Positions 15,249-22,810 of a DNA stretch of 22,820 bases are shown here, in pieces; within the stretch, counting starts at the first letter, position 1, and each line of letters opens with the position of its first letter. A program made the translations under genes and the position numbers. The notes beneath the pieces were generated by a model. It had not been told where the DNA came from. It ran no database searches and saw only the letters and a program-made list of their open reading frames with translations. The DNA is from DUOJ01 sp041676265 (GTDB taxonomy: Bacteria > Spirochaetota > Spirochaetia > Sphaerochaetales > Sphaerochaetaceae): NCBI GenBank assembly GCA_041676265.1, contig JBAYSE010000010.1, forward strand, positions 1 through 22,820. The letters run 5' to 3'.

Positions 15249-16091
15249 TTACTGTTCAACACCGACTCGGTAGTTGATGAAATCTGTAATTGAAAGGGTG
15301 GTACCCACCTCTTTAGAGATTTGGGCCAGCATTTGCTTAACCGATTGTGAATCATCTTTAACGAAAGGCTGTTCTAAGAAACAAATCTCACTAAGGTGTT
15401 TTCTGAGTTTCCCTTTAACGATTCCCTCAATAACATTCTGAGGTTTATCGAGAGTTTTTGCCTGATATAAGAAGATCTCTTCCTGCTCTTTGAGGTAGGC
15501 TTCGTCAACATCATCTGCAGAGAGGTATAAGGGGGAGAAAGCTGCTACGTGCAGGGCACAATCAAAGGCAAATTCCTTAACCTTCTCAACTTTGAGAGCC
15601 TCAGGGTCTGCACTCTTCAGGGTCACGAGAACTCCTAGGGTCCCCTCGCCGTGGATATACTCTGAAACTAGGGTATTAGCGTCAAAAGTGAAGAAGTTAA
15701 ACCTCTTCAGTGCCATATTCTCTTTAATTTTAGTAATCAGGTCATCAACTTTAGCACTCAGGGGGGGCACAATTTCAGTGTAAGAGTTGGCCAGAACATC
15801 TTGGCAGAGCTCTTGGCCTAAGGTGATAAAATCTTTGTTGCGTGCCACAAAATCGGTTTCACAGGACATCTCTAAGATGACTGCTTTGTGATCTTTGACA
15901 AGGGTGAAGACGGCGCCGTTATTAGTGGCACGGTCGGCTCTTTTAGCCACAGCGGCTAACCCCATCTCTTTAAGTATTTTTTCGGCTTTAGCAAAATCAC
16001 CATCGGCTTTTACTAGAGCTTTTTTACAATCCATCATGCCGGCGTTCGTGGCATCACGTAATTTTTTTACAAGGGCTGCAGTAATTTCCAC
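15249..16091 (-). CDS. tsf: Elongation factor Ts
   Basis: Encodes 280 residues from a GTG start. EF-Ts is the guanine-nucleotide exchange factor for EF-Tu. The N-terminal UBA-like domain has LVKKLRDATNAGMMDCKKAL and AEKILKEMGLAAVAKRADR. The core contains MSCETDFVARNKDFITLG, and the later dimerisation-type repeats are present (HVAAFSPLYLS, then QPFVKDDSQSVKQML). The frame is open upstream to 16145, but that would run into rpsB. AAGGAG lies 6 bases before the GTG at 16089-16091, which also matches the family N-terminus. The gap to rpsB is 19 bases. Confidence 0.97.
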   Translation of the reverse strand: MEITAALVKKLRDATNAGMMDCKKALVKADGDFAKAEKILKEMGLAAVAKRADRATNNGAVFTLVKDHKAVILEMSCETDFVARNKDFITLGQELCQDVLANSYTEIVPPLSAKVDDLITKIKENMALKRFNFFTFDANTLVSEYIHGEGTLGVLVTLKSADPEALKVEKVKEFAFDCALHVAAFSPLYLSADDVDEAYLKEQEEIFLYQAKTLDKPQNVIEGIVKGKLRKHLSEICFLEQPFVKDDSQSVKQMLAQISKEVGTTLSITDFINYRVGVEQ

Positions 16092-16110
16092 ACTATTCTC
16101 CTTAACTCTT

Positions 16111-17025
16111 TTAGTCTTCGTAAAGAACTTCTTCGTCGACTTCAATACCGCCTTCAGTTACCTTAACGGCAGCTGTTTTGGCCACTTCTTCTTCGACTTG
16201 TTCTTCTTCAACTTCAAATTTGGTGAAATCGGTATTCTCGTCATCGGTGGCAAAAACGACCTCTTCAACCTCTTCAACGACCTCTTCTGATTCAGTTTCT
16301 TCAACCTCTTCAGTATCGAGGGTCTCAATAATCTCAATACCCACCTCTTTATCGGCATCCAGGACGGCATTGGCGATGATTTCAACAAAGAGGGAGATAG
16401 CGCGAATAGCATCATCGTTGCCAGGGATAGGGTAATCAATAGGGGTGGGGTCACAGTTGGTGTCAACCACCGCAATTACAGGAATTCCTAGGCGGTTGGC
16501 TTCGGCAATGGCAATGGCTTCCTTCTTGGTATCGATTACGAAAATCGCACCGGGGAGCTCTTTCATCTCTTTAATACCACCCAAGTTTTTCTCTAATTTA
16601 TTCTTCTCTTTGAGGGTCAAAGCGATCTCTTTTTTGGTATAACTATCAAAAGTTCCATCAACTTCCTCTTTTTCAAGTTTTTTCAGGCGATTGATTGATT
16701 TTTTAATAGTGGAAAAGTTGGTAAGCATACCGCCAAGCCAACGATTGTTAACATAGGGCATGCCACATCTTTTAGCTTCGCTCTCTATAGTTTGTTGTGC
16801 TTGTTTTTTGGTGCCTACAAACAAGATTGTTTTACCTTGTTTAACCTGTGCACGGGCAGCCTCGTAGGCTTCAACGATACAAGTGCTGGTTTTTTGTAGG
16901 TCAATGATGTGAATCCCATTTCTTTGTGAAAAAATGAAGCGGGCCATCTTCGGATTCCATCTTTTAGTTTGATGCCCAAAATGGACGCCTGACTCGAGCA
17001 GGCTTTTCATAGTTACTACGGACAC
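16111..17025 (-). CDS. rpsB: 30S ribosomal protein uS2 with long acidic tail
   Basis: Encodes 304 residues; the ordinary protein is about 230-255. uS2 assembles late on the small-subunit back. The core has SLLESGVHFGHQTKRWNPKM, KTILFVGTKKQAQQTIE, YVNNRWLGGMLTNFSTI and PVIAVVDTNCDPTPIDYPIP with GNDDAIRAISL. From about residue 228 a Glu/Val-rich tail begins (TEEVEETESEEVVEEVEEVV), strongly acidic to the end. The start is GTG 17023-17025 with AGGAGG only 4 bases upstream; ATG 17008-17010, five codons later, is the fallback. It heads the rpsB-tsf-frr-uppS-cdsA-dxr-rseP run. Confidence 0.96.
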   Translation of the reverse strand: MSVVTMKSLLESGVHFGHQTKRWNPKMARFIFSQRNGIHIIDLQKTSTCIVEAYEAARAQVKQGKTILFVGTKKQAQQTIESEAKRCGMPYVNNRWLGGMLTNFSTIKKSINRLKKLEKEEVDGTFDSYTKKEIALTLKEKNKLEKNLGGIKEMKELPGAIFVIDTKKEAIAIAEANRLGIPVIAVVDTNCDPTPIDYPIPGNDDAIRAISLFVEIIANAVLDADKEVGIEIIETLDTEEVEETESEEVVEEVEEVVFATDDENTDFTKFEVEEEQVEEEVAKTAAVKVTEGGIEVDEEVLYED

Positions 17026-17037
17026 AATTCCTCCTGT

Positions 17038-17057
17038 GATAGTCTTAACAGACCATC
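17038..17057 (-). other. Hairpin in the rpsB leader
   Basis: On the minus strand GATGGTCT and AGACTATC pair over 8 bp (one G-U) around a GTTA loop, ending 3 bases before the rpsB Shine-Dalgarno. A role in S2-dependent control is possible but not shown; it could equally stabilise the 5' end. Confidence 0.45.
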
Positions 17058-17073
17058 CCCTTCGCTAATTCTC

Positions 17074-17103
17074 ACCATACGGCGGATATTCTGAATTTTA
17101 CAA
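17074..17103 (-). promoter_or_regulatory. Weak candidate rpsB promoter
   Basis: TTGTAA (17098-17103, over the maf stop codon), an 18-base spacer and TATGGT (17074-17079) on the minus strand, each a 4 of 6 match. Transcription would start near 17067, giving a leader of about 42 bases that contains the hairpin above. Read-through from maf is the alternative. Confidence 0.35.
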
Positions 17104-17697
17104 ACTCAGTCGCCTAAATATGGCAGAAATTGCCTCGATTGGCAACCCCACGACAGTCGAAACATCGCCATCAATGGCCGCAATAAAGGCGGAAGCCTGC
17201 CCTTGAACACGGTAAGCGCCCGCCGCCCCTTGCCACTCTTCTCCTCGAAGGTAAGCCCCTATCTGGTGCTTGGTTAGCGCTTTAAAAGTGACCTTAGCCA
17301 CATCACTACCCGCCAAATAAAGCTCGTAGGCCGGCAGGTAAAGGCAGAAGGCTGAATAGACAGTATGAGTCTTACCTGAAAGGAGGCTAAGGAACTCTTC
17401 AGCCTCACCGCTAAAGCGGGCTTTGCCGATTATTTTCCCTTCAAGAACAACTAATGTGTCGGCTGTTAAGAGGGGGAGAGTGGGGCGTCCGTATTGGGCA
17501 AAGTACCCCTCTTGCTTGCGCAGAGCCAATAGGGAGACAATCTCAGAGCCTTTCGTTAAAGCGTGACTCTCATCAATATAAGTGGCTTGTACGGTCACTT
17601 GGCACCCTAATTCTTCGAGGAGTTCTTTGCGTCCAAGTGACTGCGAGGCTAAAATTAGAGAGGGGATAAACTTCTTGAAAAGTTCTCTAGAATCCAT
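17098..17697 (-). CDS. maf: Maf-family nucleotide pyrophosphatase
   Basis: Encodes 199 residues. Maf proteins hydrolyse non-canonical or pyrimidine nucleoside triphosphates (dTTP/UTP type or m7GTP type) to the monophosphate. Motifs are LILASQSLGRKELLEELG near residue 13, TADTLVVLEGKIIGKA around 80, SGKTHTVYSAFCLY and GAAGAYRVQGQASAFI with VVGLPIEA at the end. GAYRVQG replaces the common GAYxIQG. Specificity cannot be assigned from this. The frame is open for 19 codons upstream, but ATG 17695-17697 has GGAGG just before it and overlaps the ABC-F stop by 11 bases, which argues for coupled translation. rpsB lies 72 bases downstream. Confidence 0.9.
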   Translation of the reverse strand: MDSRELFKKFIPSLILASQSLGRKELLEELGCQVTVQATYIDESHALTKGSEIVSLLALRKQEGYFAQYGRPTLPLLTADTLVVLEGKIIGKARFSGEAEEFLSLLSGKTHTVYSAFCLYLPAYELYLAGSDVAKVTFKALTKHQIGAYLRGEEWQGAAGAYRVQGQASAFIAAIDGDVSTVVGLPIEAISAIFRRLSL

Positions 17698-19615
17698 ACT
17701 GCCCCTCCAGCTCTTCAATTGTGTGGTGGAGGTCAAACCACAACTCTTCGGCACTCTTGTACTCCTTTTCGAGAGTTTCCTGCGCTTTAACCAAAGCTGT
17801 AATTTTGCTTCTATCGCTATAGTTCTCCGGCAAGGCCATTAAAGATTCAACCTCGGCTGTTTTGTGACTGAGTGTGTTAATCTTCTCCAATAGGTTATCG
17901 GCGTCCCGTTTAAGAATGGTAAGCCTGTTTTTAAGGCGCTTCTCCTCTTGCCAGTTTAAAGAAGCTGTGTTGACTATGCGCTCTTCACCCTCCTCTTCAA
18001 AATAACCTCTTTCAGCCATTTTCCAGCTAAAATAGTCCCAGTCGCCCTCAAAAAGTTCCTCTTTAGTTGCACTTAGATAGAGAATTCTAGTGGCAATATT
18101 CTTAATAAAGTGGGTGTCGTGGGAGACGAAAATTAAGGACCCTTGATAGGATTGGAGGGCTTCGAGGAGCACATTTTTAGTGGCAATATCGAGATGGCTG
18201 GTTGGTTCATCTAAAATTAAAAGATTGGCGCTCTGTAGCAGTATCTTGGCCAATGCCAAGCGGCTGCGCTCTCCTCCGCTTAAGACAGAGACCTTTTTGT
18301 GCACTTCATCTCCACTAAACAAAAAAGCGCCGAGTAAGGAGCGTAAGGAGGGGATAGCACTGGTGTGTGCCACTGCTTCCACCTCCTCTAAAACACTATT
18401 CTCTAGAGTTAAGGAGTCAACACTATCTTGGGTAAAATAGCCAATTTTTACCCCATTGCCCAGCTTTACTTTCCCTGAATAGTCATGGTCCACCTGACTT
18501 ATAATCCGCAAAAGGGTTGTCTTCCCGCTTCCGTTGCGCCCCGTAACGGCCAGTCGGTCACCTTTATTAACCAGGAGCGAAAAATCTTTAAATACTTGTA
18601 AAGAGCCGTAGTGTTTCTCCAACTCCTGCACTACTAAGACCTCGTTGGGAGAATGGCCCCCCGGGGGAAAGGTAAACTTAGGGCGTTTTAGGTGGTCCGG
18701 TATCTCGACAATCTCACTCTTTTCAAGTTGTTTAATCCTGCTTTGCACTTGGCGTGCTTTGGATGCCTTGTAACGGAAGCGCTCTATGAACTGCTCAGTT
18801 TTTGCCCTTTGTAAAGCCTGTTCCCGGTAGCGCTTGACAGCCTGCGCCAACTCCTCTTCCCTTTGGACCAGATAGTGCGTGTAGTTCCCTTTATAGGCGG
18901 TCAGTTGGCCGTTGAAGAGCTCATATACTACACTGACCGTCTCGTCGAGGAAGTCTTGGTCGTGACTCACAATAATGGCTATTCCCTTGTACTTGTTGAT
19001 AAAAGAGCGGAGGAAGAGGAGAGAGTCAATATCTAGATAGTTCGTAGGCTCATCCAGGAGCATTACATCACCCTCTTCGGCTAAAACCTTAGCGAGGGCT
19101 ATCCGCATTTGCCATCCACCGCTAAAGACGTGGCAAGGACGATTAAAGTCTTCCCTATCAAACCCTAATCCTTTGAGGATTTGGAATATGAGGGCTTCAC
19201 GCCGGTAGTAGGAGCCCCTAAGAAGCTCCTCTTGGAGCGCATCAAGTTCATTAGTTAAATCGAGGTGTTCTTCCTCTTCGTTTAAGACGCTAAGGGTTTT
19301 TTCTAAGGCCTCTTTGCGTTCTAATAGAGGTTCAAAACGGCTAAAGGCCTGTTCCACTTCATCATAAAGGGTTTTGCCGGCGTGGACTATCTCCCCTTGA
19401 GGGAGGTAGGAGATGCGCATCCCCTTAGTTAAGATGACATTGCCCTCATCACTGGCTAAAAGACCTTTAATTATCTTTAAAAGGGTCGATTTTCCCGATC
19501 CGTTGCTTCCGGCTAATGCGACGTGCTCTCCGGTCGAAAGGGTCAGTGAGACTCTATTTAGAAGTTTGTTATCGCCATAAGCTAGGCTAATATTCTGAAT
19601 TTGCAAGGTGCCCAT
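17687..19615 (-). CDS. ABC-F family ATPase (Uup/YdiF/EttA-like)
   Basis: Encodes 642 residues with two ABC ATPase domains and no membrane segment. ABC-F proteins bind the ribosome E site and act on stalled or initiating ribosomes; some give antibiotic protection. Walker A GSNGSGKST is at residues 36-44 and GRNGSGKTT near 359-367. Signature and Walker B pairs are SGGWQMRIALAK with LLDEPTNYLD, and SGGERSRLALAK with LILDEPTSHLD. The interdomain linker (about 245-310) is long and charged, with KASKARQVQSRIKQLEKSE. A C-terminal coiled coil follows from about 560 (EEKRLKNRLTILKRDADNLL), as in Uup/YdiF types. GAGG sits about 8 bases before the ATG. It is first of the minus run; a housekeeping role is more likely than resistance. 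Confidence 0.92.
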   Translation of the reverse strand: MGTLQIQNISLAYGDNKLLNRVSLTLSTGEHVALAGSNGSGKSTLLKIIKGLLASDEGNVILTKGMRISYLPQGEIVHAGKTLYDEVEQAFSRFEPLLERKEALEKTLSVLNEEEEHLDLTNELDALQEELLRGSYYRREALIFQILKGLGFDREDFNRPCHVFSGGWQMRIALAKVLAEEGDVMLLDEPTNYLDIDSLLFLRSFINKYKGIAIIVSHDQDFLDETVSVVYELFNGQLTAYKGNYTHYLVQREEELAQAVKRYREQALQRAKTEQFIERFRYKASKARQVQSRIKQLEKSEIVEIPDHLKRPKFTFPPGGHSPNEVLVVQELEKHYGSLQVFKDFSLLVNKGDRLAVTGRNGSGKTTLLRIISQVDHDYSGKVKLGNGVKIGYFTQDSVDSLTLENSVLEEVEAVAHTSAIPSLRSLLGAFLFSGDEVHKKVSVLSGGERSRLALAKILLQSANLLILDEPTSHLDIATKNVLLEALQSYQGSLIFVSHDTHFIKNIATRILYLSATKEELFEGDWDYFSWKMAERGYFEEEGEERIVNTASLNWQEEKRLKNRLTILKRDADNLLEKINTLSHKTAEVESLMALPENYSDRSKITALVKAQETLEKEYKSAEELWFDLHHTIEELEGQYGF

Positions 19616-19637
19616 AAATACCTCTTTTGGGAAGGTG

Positions 19638-19666
19638 TTGCAGATTTTTTAAGTAACAGGTATGAT
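19638..19666 (+). promoter_or_regulatory. Putative aroDE promoter
   Basis: TTGCAG (19638-19643), a 17-base spacer and TATGAT (19661-19666). The -10 matches 5 of 6, the -35 only 3 of 6. Transcription would start near 19673, giving a leader of about 70 bases that includes the GC-rich hairpin. Confidence 0.5.
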
Positions 19667-19681
19667 GAAACTTAGCATGAC

Positions 19682-19730
19682 GGCGCCTAGGGATGCAAGG
19701 AGTCCTCCCGCGCCTCCTACCCGATTTTTT
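19682..19730 (+). promoter_or_regulatory. GC-rich hairpin plus T-run in the aroDE leader, possible attenuator
   Basis: GGCGC (19682-19686) pairs with GCGCC (19710-19714), and GGGA (19690-19693) with TCCC (19706-19709), enclosing a 12-base loop. Nine bases later comes a run of six T residues (19725-19730), just before the Shine-Dalgarno at 19733-19737. The distance from stem to T-run is longer than in a standard terminator, so the role is open. Confidence 0.4.
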
Positions 19731-19744
19731 ATGGAGGATCTCCG

Positions 19745-21202
19745 TTGATTTGTTTAGTTCTGACAGGCAAAACCATCCAAGAAAATTTAAATCAAATAGC
19801 AGATAACCGTCCCTATATAGATTTGTGTGAGTTACGTTTAGATTATTTAAAGGCCGAAGAGTTGGCCCAAGCATCTCACTTCCCCTCAAAAGTAGACTTA
19901 CCGGTCATCTTGACCTGTCGACGCAAGAGTGACGGTGGTCAGTGGGAGGAAAATGAGCGCTTACGAGTGGCTCTTCTGGAGAGTGCCTTAGAGGGAGACT
20001 TTGCCTATATAGACCTAGAGAGCGATTTAAAGCGAATCTCGCTGGAGCAAAAAGCCCAGAGGCGAGGGGTAAGAGTTATTAGGTCGCTACACGACTTCAC
20101 CGGAATCCCTTCCGACATTTTCCACCGGATGAGCAAAATAGCCGCTAGAGGAGAGATCCCTAAGGTGGCTCTTTTTGTTGCCTCTGTGAGCGATTTAATT
20201 ACCCTCTTTAGGGCCCGTGAAGAGCTTAAGATGGTGGAGGAGAAGATTGTGATAGGGATGGGTGATTACGGTTTTCCCACGCGCATCCTTTACAAAAAAA
20301 TAGGCTCCTTCTTAACCTATTGTAGCCCAAAAGAGGCTGCACCGGGGCAAATTACCCCCCAAGAGATGAAGGAGCTTTACAGAGCCGACCGCGTCAACGA
20401 CGACACTAAAATTTTTGGCGTTATCGGAAACCCCGTTCTCCGCTCCTTCTCCCCCGTAATTCAAAATAAGGGGTTTCATGAAATAAACTTCAATGCCATC
20501 TACCTCCCATTTCCAGTCGATTCGGTACGCGCTTTTTTTACCTTAGCGGAGATGTTAAAAATTAGTGGCTTCTCAGTGACCGTCCCCCATAAACAGGGCG
20601 TCTTGCCGTACCTCGGTAAAATTACCCGAGAAGTTAAACAGATTGGCAGTTGTAACACGGTTGTGCGGGCTAATAATCTTTGGAAGGGGACTAATACGGA
20701 TTACTATGGCTTTGTGGAGCCCTTAATAGGGGACCTCGATACAAAAAAAATTCAGAGTGCCCTGGTGGTGGGAGCCGGAGGAGCCGCCCGGGCGGTTGTT
20801 TGGGCTTTGCGGAACCATGGGTGCCGTGTCACTATCGTTAACCGCGATGTAAAACGAGCCGAGAGCTTAGCCAACGAAACGATGAGTGCTTTCGATTCCT
20901 TAGAGAATGCGCCCCTCTACGGCGCAGTCGATTTAATTGTCCAAACAACCCCTCTAGGGATGGCGCCCCTCGAAGAGGAAGACCCCATTGCCACCTATGC
21001 GCTAAGGGGTCAGCAAACAGTCTATGAACTTATTTACCGTCCCCATTACACTCCTCTCTTAAAGCGAGCTAAAGCGAAGGGCTGTACCCTCCACTTCGGT
21101 TTGGAGATGCTTGTGCGACAAGGCAAGCTCCAGTTTGAGGCATTCAGTGGTTACCACTATCCTAAACGGTTAGAGTCGACTTTAACCTTGGAAGAAAATT
21201 GA
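19745..21202 (+). CDS. aroDE: Bifunctional 3-dehydroquinate dehydratase (type I) / shikimate dehydrogenase
   Basis: Encodes 485 residues performing two consecutive steps of the shikimate pathway. Residues 1-213 are a type I AroD: ELRLDYL near 30, the catalytic His in SLHDFTG (His116) and the Schiff-base Lys in PKVALFVAS (Lys140). Residues from about 220 are AroE: FGVIGNPVLRSFSPVIQNKG, VTVPHKQGV with catalytic Lys283, GSCNTVV, NTDYYGF, the NADP loop VVGAGGAARAVVWAL, the NR pair in IVNRDVKRAESLA, and the C-terminal YRPHYTPLLKRAKAKGC with MLVRQGKLQFEAF. All key residues are kept, so both halves should be active. The start is TTG, chosen because GGAGG (19733-19737) is 7 bases upstream and the family begins MICLVLTG. 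Its end overlaps the convergent next gene by 21 bases. Confidence 0.93.
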   Translation: MICLVLTGKTIQENLNQIADNRPYIDLCELRLDYLKAEELAQASHFPSKVDLPVILTCRRKSDGGQWEENERLRVALLESALEGDFAYIDLESDLKRISLEQKAQRRGVRVIRSLHDFTGIPSDIFHRMSKIAARGEIPKVALFVASVSDLITLFRAREELKMVEEKIVIGMGDYGFPTRILYKKIGSFLTYCSPKEAAPGQITPQEMKELYRADRVNDDTKIFGVIGNPVLRSFSPVIQNKGFHEINFNAIYLPFPVDSVRAFFTLAEMLKISGFSVTVPHKQGVLPYLGKITREVKQIGSCNTVVRANNLWKGTNTDYYGFVEPLIGDLDTKKIQSALVVGAGGAARAVVWALRNHGCRVTIVNRDVKRAESLANETMSAFDSLENAPLYGAVDLIVQTTPLGMAPLEEEDPIATYALRGQQTVYELIYRPHYTPLLKRAKAKGCTLHFGLEMLVRQGKLQFEAFSGYHYPKRLESTLTLEEN

Positions 21203-22810
21203 ACGTCGCAGCTTCCTTACCCTGAAAACCTTGGCTATCGGAATCACTTTCTCCTCTTTCTCAGGTAAGAGTGCAACCCTGACAGCTGTCTCTTTGATAC
21301 TAGAGCCACTAATTATCTCCTTAACTTCGCCTAACAAAGTTCTAGAGTTCCCCTCCTCATCCAGAAGGTGTAACTCTAATAGGTCCAGGGGGGAGTTGAG
21401 GGTAGTTTTACAGAGATTAACCTTGCCTTGAAAGTCAAATCCACTGGCCTCCATAGTTTTGCTGAAGCGCTCTATGTTAACTACCTGAGAGGGGAGTAAA
21501 ATCAATTTTTGCTCTATGCGTGCCTCTAATTCTTCCCGTTCGGCTTTTGAAGAGCCTTTTTTGCGGGCTAAAGCTAGGAGAGAGCCTTTGAATTCGTCAA
21601 ACGGTTCAGTTGGTGGCTGCTGCCGAGGGAGATTCTTTAAAGCGTCGCTGAAAGAGATTCTAGCACTCTCTGTGGGAACGAAAGGCTTCAGGATAACCTC
21701 ACCGGCCATCTCTGTCCGCCCTATACTACTGGGAAGTAGTCCGATACCGGTAGAACTTAAAATTTCACGCCAGGCACTCTCTTCTTCTCGGCTAAAGAGG
21801 TAGATACCCTTTGCGATGGTGGCTATCAAGTAGGGCTTTAAGGCCGGCAGGGCCTCAATTATGCGACTTAAGCGCTCGTCGACCTTAATGATAAGGCCAT
21901 CGTAAATGGTAATCGCAGAGTACTCTTGCTTCCATTGCCCTAACAGGTCTTCCAATGTTTGGGGGATGCTCCCCGTCAGTTGTTTTAAATAGTCCAAGAT
22001 CATCTTTGTGGACAGCTCTCCGTCAAAGGCCCTGAGGAGTGTCTTCTTATTTAACTCATAGGAGTTGACAACATCAAATTTTTTAATGACTGCCAACATA
22101 TAAAGGTCTACTTTGCCATCATTTAAGACCTGATCGTGGCTAAAAGAGAGGGTTAAGTCACTATCGATAGTCGCCTTAAGGTGTTGCCCCTTTTGTCCAT
22201 CACCCCAGAGGTTTTCTTTAGAAGAGAGGCCGATTGCAGAGAGCAAGGCAAGTAACTCATCCCAATCGGTCACCTCTAGGTGGTGCTTGAGGGCGGCTAG
22301 CCGGCAAGCTAGAAGGAGTTGTTCATTGTTAACCAGTGTGCAATTGGCAATAATTTCATTCAATGACTGGAAGAAAGCACTTAGAGTTGCTTTTGCAATT
22401 ACTTTTGTGTTTAGACTCTCTTTGGAATACCACGTCGAAAGGAAAAGGAGATGCTGAATCTCTTCAGCTGACATTGCCAAAAGGGCAAAGGCCTGTTTGT
22501 GGTTGACAACGGAAGCCTTGTTATGATCCTTGACTGCTTGGGTAAAGAAGAGAAGGCGATTGTAGTTAACGATTAACTCCTCTACATCTTCACTAAAAAT
22601 GGTCTTAATTAACTTGGAGCGGAGAATTTTTTCACTGCGTTCTTTTGTCGCCACATATTCATGAAAATGGAGGCTCAAGAGGCCTCTAATTAGAGAGTTT
22701 TGCCCATTGCCAAAGTGGAGCCCCTTCTCGCCCTCTGAGGGGGGGAGGAAAAGGGCCTCTATAGAGAGGGCATTTTGCATGAACCTTGATTTTAAAAGGG
22801 GGTTAAGCAT
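21182..22810 (-). CDS. Uncharacterised protein with a probable helicase-associated (Helicase_C_3/XPB-like) segment; 5' end uncertain
   Basis: At least 542 residues from ATG 22808-22810. The frame remains open to the right edge, so the true start may be outside; ATG 22778-22780 is another option. No signal peptide or membrane segment is visible. Residues 1-250 are helical, Leu-rich and without a motif I know. Residues about 275-360 (LEDLLGQWKQEYSAITIYDG, then IIEALPALKPYLIATIAKGIYLF, then SSTGIGLLPSSIG) resemble the domain called Helicase conserved C-terminal or XPB/Ssl2-like. That domain occurs in bacteria without any ATPase motor, and no Walker motif is seen here. Residues 400-542 end in a basic VFRVRKLRRSIFF and could form a small beta domain. 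A DNA-linked role is only a guess. Confidence 0.75.
   Translation of the reverse strand: MLNPLLKSRFMQNALSIEALFLPPSEGEKGLHFGNGQNSLIRGLLSLHFHEYVATKERSEKILRSKLIKTIFSEDVEELIVNYNRLLFFTQAVKDHNKASVVNHKQAFALLAMSAEEIQHLLFLSTWYSKESLNTKVIAKATLSAFFQSLNEIIANCTLVNNEQLLLACRLAALKHHLEVTDWDELLALLSAIGLSSKENLWGDGQKGQHLKATIDSDLTLSFSHDQVLNDGKVDLYMLAVIKKFDVVNSYELNKKTLLRAFDGELSTKMILDYLKQLTGSIPQTLEDLLGQWKQEYSAITIYDGLIIKVDERLSRIIEALPALKPYLIATIAKGIYLFSREEESAWREILSSTGIGLLPSSIGRTEMAGEVILKPFVPTESARISFSDALKNLPRQQPPTEPFDEFKGSLLALARKKGSSKAEREELEARIEQKLILLPSQVVNIERFSKTMEASGFDFQGKVNLCKTTLNSPLDLLELHLLDEEGNSRTLLGEVKEIISGSSIKETAVRVALLPEKEEKVIPIAKVFRVRKLRRSIFFQG

Noticed and set aside
16092..16145. 18-residue N-terminal extension of EF-Ts
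   Set aside because: It would overlap rpsB; the GTG at 16091 has AAGGAG 6 bases upstream and matches the family start.
16111..16345. GAA/GAG-rich tandem-like repeat in rpsB as a possible repeat element
   Set aside because: The repetition is low-complexity coding sequence for the acidic tail, without fixed repeat units or spacers.
16178..16435. Ser/Thr-rich 85-codon frame on the plus strand
   Set aside because: It is the reverse complement of the Glu/Val-rich tail of uS2 (GAA/GAG codons read as TTC/CTC-derived Ser and Thr); rpsB explains the region fully.
17698..17754. 19-residue N-terminal extension of Maf
   Set aside because: It lies within the end of the ABC-F gene; the ATG at 17697 has a good ribosome site and fits the family length.
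19587..19889. 100-codon minus-strand frame upstream of the ABC-F gene
   Set aside because: It overlaps the aroDE start, its promoter and the ABC-F start in another frame, and shows no recognisable protein features.
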